A DNA stretch of 64,000 nt from Rugosimonospora acidiphila (lineage in GTDB: Bacteria > Actinomycetota > Actinomycetes > Mycobacteriales > Micromonosporaceae): positions 16,759 through 80,758 of the forward strand of contig NZ_BAABJQ010000038.1 in the NCBI RefSeq assembly GCF_039543385.1. The letters are read 5' to 3'. Of the stretch, positions 59,609 to 64,000 are shown piece by piece; the stretch's first letter is position 1; every line of letters begins with the position of its first letter. The notes beneath the pieces were generated by a model. It had not been told where the DNA came from. It ran no database searches and worked only from the letters and a program-made list of their open reading frames with translations. A program made the position numbers and the translations under genes.

Positions 59609-61225
59609 ATGTCCGAAGAATCCAAACAAACTCGAATCTCTCGCCGCAACGCGCTCGGCCTGTTCGGCGCGACAGTGTCCGGCGCCGCCGCCGGGCCGGT
59701 GCTCCTCAGCGCCGGAACCGCCGAGGCGGCTCCGGCGAAGTCGGAGGTCACCGGTCTCACCACCGGCTCGGCCACCACCCCTGTCCAGGGCCTGCACCTG
59801 ACCTTCGGCGCCGACCCACGCAGCCAGATGGTCGCCTCGTGGGTCACCGACGCGGCCGTCAAGAACCCCCGGGTCGTCTACGGCACGCTGAGTGGCGGCT
59901 TCGGCTCCACAGCGCACGCGACGACGAAGACCTACGTTGACGGCGCCTCCGGGCGGACCGTCTGGGTCCATCACGCGCTGATCAGCAAGCTCAAGGCCGA
60001 CACCGACTACCTGTACGCGGCCCAGCACGACGGCGCCACTCCCGACGCCGGCACCTTCCACACGGCGCCGTCCGGCAGAGCTCCGTTCACCTTCACCAGC
60101 TTCGGCGACCAGGGTGCGCCGAGTGTGACGTGGATGACTGGAGCGAACCCGGCCGACGCCTCGGGCCGGGACTTCGAGCCCAACGCCACGCCCGCCGCTG
60201 CCGACATCGTCACCGGCGTCGAGAAGGTCGGCCCGCTGTTCCACCTCCTCAACGGTGACCTCTGCTACGCCAACACCGGGCCCGACCGCATCCGCGTCTG
60301 GCACGACTTCCTCACCAACAACAGCCGCTCAGCGCGATTCCGTCCGTGGATGCCGTGCGCGGGCAACCATGAGATCGAGCTGGGCAACGGCAAGCTCGGT
60401 CTCGACGCGTACCAGACCTACTTCGAGCTGCCCTCGACCGAGACCCAGCCCGAGCTCGACAACCTCTGGTACTCCTTCACGGTCGGCTCGGTGAAGGTGA
60501 TCTCCCTGCAGAACGACGACATCGCCCTGCAGGAGGGCGGCGACATCTACATCAACGGCTACTCCGGCGGTCGGCAGCTCGCCTGGCTGGAGAAGGAGCT
60601 CAAGTCGGCAAGGGCTTCGAAGGACATCGACTGGATCGTCATCTGCATGCACCAGGTGATGATCAGCTCGGCGACCGCCGCGAACGGCCCCGATCTCGCG
60701 CTGCGCGCGGCGTACGGCCCGCTGTTCGACAAGTACGGCGTCGACCTGGTGGTCTGTGGCCACGAGCACGACTACGAGCGCTCGTTGGCGGTGCGTGGCG
60801 TCGTCCCCGGCAGCGTCACACTCACACCCAACCCGAGCCAGACCGCACTCGACGTGATCGACAGCGCGCACGGCACGACGCACATGGTCCTCGGCGGTGG
60901 CGGCGTGTCCGGCATCACCAACAACAGCTTCACCACCGACGACGCTGACGGTCACGGGCATCACTCGGCATTCGTCCAGACGGAGCACGTCGGCAAGTTC
61001 AACTCGGTCAAGGAGCAGGAGACGGCGATCTGGATCGGCGTCCGCGACGCGGAGCATCCGTACGGCTTCGCCGAGTTCACCGTCGACCCGGGCCGTCACC
61101 CCGGTGACATGACCCGCATCTACGTCACCTACTACAACATCATCACGCCCACAGGTGAGCTGTCGGTCTTCGAGAAGTTCACGCTCCAACGCCGTCGTAG
61201 TGACGGCGGCAACGGCCACCACTGA
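59609..61225 (+). CDS. Tat-exported purple-acid-phosphatase-like metallophosphoesterase
   Basis: A 538-residue enzyme. The twin-arginine signal is RISRRNALGLFGATVSGAAA, with an Ala-x-Ala cleavage region near residue 43. A fibronectin-III-like domain (LTFGADPRSQMVASWVTDAA) precedes the catalytic domain with FGDQG, NGDLCYAN, AGNHE, MHQVM and CGHEHDYERS, the metal-binding set of purple acid phosphatases. It hydrolyses phosphomonoesters outside the cell. ATG 59609 has AAAGGG upstream; the longer frame lacks a signal peptide. A strong hairpin follows at 61260. Phosphate regulation is plausible, but I did not find a confident PHO box. Confidence 0.93.
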   Translation: MSEESKQTRISRRNALGLFGATVSGAAAGPVLLSAGTAEAAPAKSEVTGLTTGSATTPVQGLHLTFGADPRSQMVASWVTDAAVKNPRVVYGTLSGGFGSTAHATTKTYVDGASGRTVWVHHALISKLKADTDYLYAAQHDGATPDAGTFHTAPSGRAPFTFTSFGDQGAPSVTWMTGANPADASGRDFEPNATPAAADIVTGVEKVGPLFHLLNGDLCYANTGPDRIRVWHDFLTNNSRSARFRPWMPCAGNHEIELGNGKLGLDAYQTYFELPSTETQPELDNLWYSFTVGSVKVISLQNDDIALQEGGDIYINGYSGGRQLAWLEKELKSARASKDIDWIVICMHQVMISSATAANGPDLALRAAYGPLFDKYGVDLVVCGHEHDYERSLAVRGVVPGSVTLTPNPSQTALDVIDSAHGTTHMVLGGGGVSGITNNSFTTDDADGHGHHSAFVQTEHVGKFNSVKEQETAIWIGVRDAEHPYGFAEFTVDPGRHPGDMTRIYVTYYNIITPTGELSVFEKFTLQRRRSDGGNGHH

Positions 61226-61259
61226 CCCAACGCGACCAGCAGCAGTAGTCGTCAACGCC

Positions 61260-61284
61260 TGGGCCGGGACGACGTCCCGGCCCA
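61260..61284 (+). terminator. Strong hairpin after the phosphatase gene
   Basis: TGGGCCGGGAC-GAC-GTCCCGGCCCA: 11-bp perfect arms and a 3-base loop, 35 bp after the stop, without a T run, as usual in actinobacterial terminators. Confidence 0.7.
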
Positions 61285-61750
61285 AGCGTTGCTGGCCAGG
61301 GGTTGTTGACGGCCGCGCTCCTTATTCAGTGGACTTTGTGGATCATCGCCCCGCGCTCGGATCGTCGCGTGAGGTTGCGGCCAGGGCTACAGGACCACGA
61401 CTGAGACCGACAATCGGATTTCGGTAGCGGCGAATCCGCAGGTCAGGGGGCTCGCCTAGCGGCCGATGGCGGCGGTCTTGAAATGAACACCGCGACGCGG
61501 CCTACTCGCTAATCGTGCTCTTTCACCTGGGCTCACCTGCGGAGCTACCGGCAGGCCCGAACAGGTCGGACGGATCAGCGGTCGCAAGACCAACGAGCTG
61601 TGCGTGGACCGCGGTGGTAGCCGCATAACCCGGTATGGCCGCGTGACCCAGCACGCCAGATGGATGGCTCGCTAGCCAGGACCCGCAGCTGCCGCGATTT
61701 GAGCGAGGTCCTGCGCCTCCACAGTTGGCAGTCGGCTGGCTGTGACCGCG
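61285..61750. other. Intergenic region
   Basis: About 465 bp between the terminator and the stop of the leftward HEAT-like gene. No coding pattern, tRNA or repeat was recognised. Confidence 0.4.
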
Positions 61751-63025
61751 TCAGGCTAGCCGCTGCGCCGCGGTGTGGCGGACCTCGTCGTCCTCGATGG
61801 GGTCGTCGCGCAGCTGGATGATCCAGTAGCGGGACTGGTCGGTCAGCGGGGTGTGCTGGGCTGCGAGCAGCCGTACGGTGGGCTCACAGTCGAGCAGGAA
61901 GAACGGCAGCACCCGGGTCGTGCGCGTCGCGTCGAGCAGCAGCAAGCTGCGCAGGTGACTGGCCCGCTCGTAGGAGTGCGGAGAGGCGATGAGTAATCCG
62001 CGCAGCTGCCGGACGAGTCTGGCGCGAGTGTGAGCGTGCGCGGAGTCCGGCGCGTCGGCGAGTATCCGGGCCAGACCCTCGGTGAGGGTGTCGTGGCCGC
62101 ACCACCGGTCGGCAAGCCGGTCGAGCGCGGCGAGCAGTACCGGGATGTCCTGGACGTCGCCGTGCTGCGCGAGTAGGTGGGGGGCGTCGAGGAACAACGG
62201 GTGGTCGGGATCCGAGGCCCAGGCCCGGGCCAGTGGGACGACCAGCCGGCCTTGCGCGCCCAAGGCCCCGAGCAGCCCTGGCGGCCGGGCCAGTGCCAGC
62301 CGTTCTGCGACGTCGAGCAGCTGCGGTACCGGATGGCCCCGGCAGCGGATGTGGCGCAGCACCGCGGCGATGCTGCCGCGGCCGGCACCCGGCGCGAGCA
62401 GGTGACCGACGAGTTCGTCGTCGGAGGCCGCAGCCAGGTCGGTGCGGCGGGTTCGCGCTCGCGGGCGGTCGCGGCCGGCGGCGTCGAGCACCGTGTCGAG
62501 CCGCCGGTCGCGACCGTACCAGCGCTGCCACGGTTGGCTGTGCGGCCACAGCTGGGGTGCGTGTTCGGCGTCGATGCGCGCGGCGGCGGTCTCCCATAGG
62601 TCGTCCCACCAGTCGACGGGCCATTCGTCGCAGAGGCCCTCCAGCGTTTCGATCCAGCGGGTCCCGTCGCGGATGTAGTCGCGCAGTGCCTCCCGAGCCT
62701 GTAGGTCGCCGGTGCCGGCCAGCGCCGTCAGGACGCCGGCGGCAAGCTCGAACCGGTTGTCGTCATCGTCGGGGCCCGGCGGTGCAGCGCAGGCGCGAAG
62801 CTGGGCTACCACCGGGGCTGGGTCCAGACGCAGGTCGCGCAGCAGCCTGGCCAGATAGGTGTAGCGATCGTCGACCTGCCGGTCCCACCGCGTGTCCCGG
62901 CCGATACACGCGTAGACCAGCGACGCGTGTTCGGGCCGATCGCGTAGCCGGGCCGCCGCAGTCCCGTGTCCTCGCTGCAGCCCCCCGTACAAACCGAGGT
63001 ACGGCGAATAATGCCAATCCATCAT
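61751..63025 (-). CDS. Large helical (HEAT-like) hypothetical protein
   Basis: About 424 residues from ATG 63025 (MMDWHYSPYLGLYGGLQRGH). The whole length is helical with Leu/Ala-rich repeats of about 35-45 residues (for example LVRQLRGLLIASPHSYERAS, FFLLDCEPTVRLLAAQHTPL, RDDPIEDDEVRHTAAQRLA), consistent with HEAT/armadillo-type scaffolds. There is no signal peptide or enzyme motif. The frame extends upstream to 63112, but that part is basic and unlikely to be coding. I do not recognise the family. Confidence 0.6.
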   Translation of the reverse strand: MMDWHYSPYLGLYGGLQRGHGTAAARLRDRPEHASLVYACIGRDTRWDRQVDDRYTYLARLLRDLRLDPAPVVAQLRACAAPPGPDDDDNRFELAAGVLTALAGTGDLQAREALRDYIRDGTRWIETLEGLCDEWPVDWWDDLWETAAARIDAEHAPQLWPHSQPWQRWYGRDRRLDTVLDAAGRDRPRARTRRTDLAAASDDELVGHLLAPGAGRGSIAAVLRHIRCRGHPVPQLLDVAERLALARPPGLLGALGAQGRLVVPLARAWASDPDHPLFLDAPHLLAQHGDVQDIPVLLAALDRLADRWCGHDTLTEGLARILADAPDSAHAHTRARLVRQLRGLLIASPHSYERASHLRSLLLLDATRTTRVLPFFLLDCEPTVRLLAAQHTPLTDQSRYWIIQLRDDPIEDDEVRHTAAQRLA

Positions 63026-63539
63026 CACCGCAAGCATGAAGCCCGACTGGTGCTGCACTCCACCCAATTCTCGCCGAATGACCGAGAAAGCGGACCCTCG
63101 CCGTCCACTCAAGACCCAAGATCACGCGCGCGGCTGCGTCGCCGATCGCGCGCCGCTCATGTCCCCCGAAACGCACTCACATGCCGCGACCCGCACCGTT
63201 CCACCGAGATTCAGGCTTGTCAGGCCGTCAGGTATCTGCCGCAGCGCGCCATAGGCGAAGCGCTCGGCGGCGAAGCGGCTGGGAGAGTGTGCGCGAGTCC
63301 TTCATCTCGCCCACCACGTCGAGTAGGTCTCGGATCGGCCAGCCGGACTCCAACCAACCGAGTGCACATGCTGCCCCCTCGCGGCACGATCCCTCGTCTG
63401 TGGTTGACACGACCTGGAAGCACCATCTGGTTGCCTCCGACCGGAGCAACGATTTGCCGAGCAGGCCAGGAGCCGCAGCGTAGGTGGCTCCGCGTGGCGC
63501 AGCGACTTGACTGGTCGTTCGTGGTCGCAGAGGACCCGG
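63026..63539. other. Intergenic region without supported genes
   Basis: Several overlapping open frames on both strands exist, but none has a ribosome site or family motif. It is probably non-coding or decayed. Confidence 0.4.
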
Positions 63540-63850
63540 CTAGACGGGCCTAGTCCAACACTCCGGCCCGTACGGCCACGCCGCCATCGCCACGGCCAGG
63601 TCCGCCGTGTCCTCCGGTCGATCCAGACGCAGCAACGCGCAAGCCACGTGGTACGCGGCCAAACCCCGAGCCTCCAGCGAATCCGCCTCCACCGCCGTCG
63701 CCGACCGGTCCGCCACCGGCAGCGCGAGTTCACCCACACCGAGCTTGGTCAGCAACTTCGCCGCCACCGCATACGCCGAGGGATAGGCCACCAACGCCTG
63801 CCGGGCACCGACCCACGGATCGGAGGTCGTACCCGGGTCGTCCTGAGCCT
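63540..63850 (-). pseudogene. XRE-type TPR regulator fragment
   Basis: The minus strand reads AYAVAAKLLTKLGVGELALP, ADRSATAVEADSLEARGLAA and YHVACALLRLDRPEDTADLA, a TPR segment typical of the C-terminal half of Streptomyces-type XRE regulators. No HTH precedes it and the end runs out after AVAMAAWPYG, so it is an internal fragment. Confidence 0.5.
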
Positions 63851-63873
63851 GTCCGACCGGGCGGTGGAGAGTT

Positions 63874-64000
63874 TCAGGTCACCAGGCCGTTGCGGTAGGC
63901 ATACACCACCGCCTGCACCCGGTCGCGCAGATCCAGCTTGGTGAGAATCCGCGACACGTACGTCTTCACCGTCTCCTGGCTGATCACCAGGGTCGCGGCG
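63874..64000 (-). CDS. LuxR/NarL-type response regulator, C-terminal part (continues outside window)
   Basis: The last 41 residues of a response regulator: AATLVISQETVKTYVSRILT, then KLDLRDRVQAVVYAYRNGLV and a stop at 63874-63876. This is the DNA-recognition helix and following helix of a NarL-type LuxR HTH. The receiver domain lies beyond the window end. Confidence 0.88.
   Translation of the reverse strand, partial: AATLVISQETVKTYVSRILTKLDLRDRVQAVVYAYRNGLVT

Noticed and set aside
58952..60304. 450-residue minus-strand frame across the IS3 relic and the phosphatase gene
   Set aside because: Its second half is antisense to a clear Tat-phosphatase and its first half is out of frame with the transposase remnant.
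59609..61225. PHO box upstream of the phosphatase
   Set aside because: No pair of GTTCACC-like direct repeats at 11-bp phase was found in the upstream 250 bp.
1..64000. CRISPR array, rRNA, plasmid-type origin
   Set aside because: No regularly spaced direct repeats, rRNA-like blocks or iteron/DnaA-box clusters were seen on either strand.

Overview
The window is high-GC DNA (around 70% by eye) with GTG/TTG starts, 4-base ATGA overlaps, SARP-type regulators, a mycothiol-dependent isomerase fold, NB-ARC-TPR proteins and DUF6879 genes. Together these point to a filamentous actinomycete. A Micromonosporaceae-like host is my inference; nothing in the sequence names the species.

Bases 1-28668 hold an integrated genomic island. 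A tRNA-Leu(GAG) at 422-506 is followed by an AbrB-like gene and a tyrosine recombinase. The 3' end of that tRNA recurs at 28639-28668 (28 of 30 bases identical, same orientation), which marks attL and attR. The roughly 28 kb between them is almost wholly defence genes: (a) a DUF4145/HEPN-like protein coupled to a STAND-like NTPase; (b) a Rad50/RloC-like ATPase coupled to a small HEPN-like protein; (c) a six-gene line of HTH-pseudomethylase-TRD protein, hsdM, hsdS, hsdR, Ser/Thr kinase-TPR and a DUF262-DUF1524-RAMA protein; (d) a single-chain type IIG-like restriction-modification enzyme; (e) a Bell-like effector, a DUF6879 pair, an NB-ARC-TPR (NLR-like) protein and a GNAT acetyltransferase. 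In (e), and more weakly in (a), a short glycine/hydrophobic motif at the C-terminus of the small protein is echoed at the N-terminus of the NTPase. This is the layout of bacterial amyloid-signalling effector/NLR pairs, and it is the most interesting signal in the window.

From 28.7 to 35.4 kb lie an intact IS with 19-bp perfect inverted repeats, a NarL-type two-component system and a divergent MacB/FtsX-type ABC exporter. A perfect palindrome sits between the last two. From 35.6 to 38.5 kb a four-gene overlapping oxidoreductase/membrane protein operon diverges from a MarR gene. From 38.7 to 43.7 kb gene relics (transketolase, IS110-like, DUF3533-like, methyltransferase) alternate with an intact alpha/beta hydrolase - MFS - DUF4188 operon.

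From 43.7 to 52.8 kb two large divergent SARP/AAA/TPR regulators are flanked by two operons that each encode an alpha/beta hydrolase of the same family. The promoters of both operons carry the same set of 11-bp-phased repeats, with the last repeat 8 bp from a -10-like hexamer, as expected for SARP control.

From 52.9 to 64 kb lie a cation/proton antiporter, DUF1206 and diacylglycerol-kinase genes, a maleylpyruvate-isomerase-like gene, a Tat-exported purple-acid-phosphatase-like enzyme and a HEAT-like hypothetical. Several broken genes are interspersed (PAP2, DUF6262, IS3, XRE-TPR). The window ends inside a LuxR-type response regulator. I see no CRISPR array, rRNA or plasmid-type origin.
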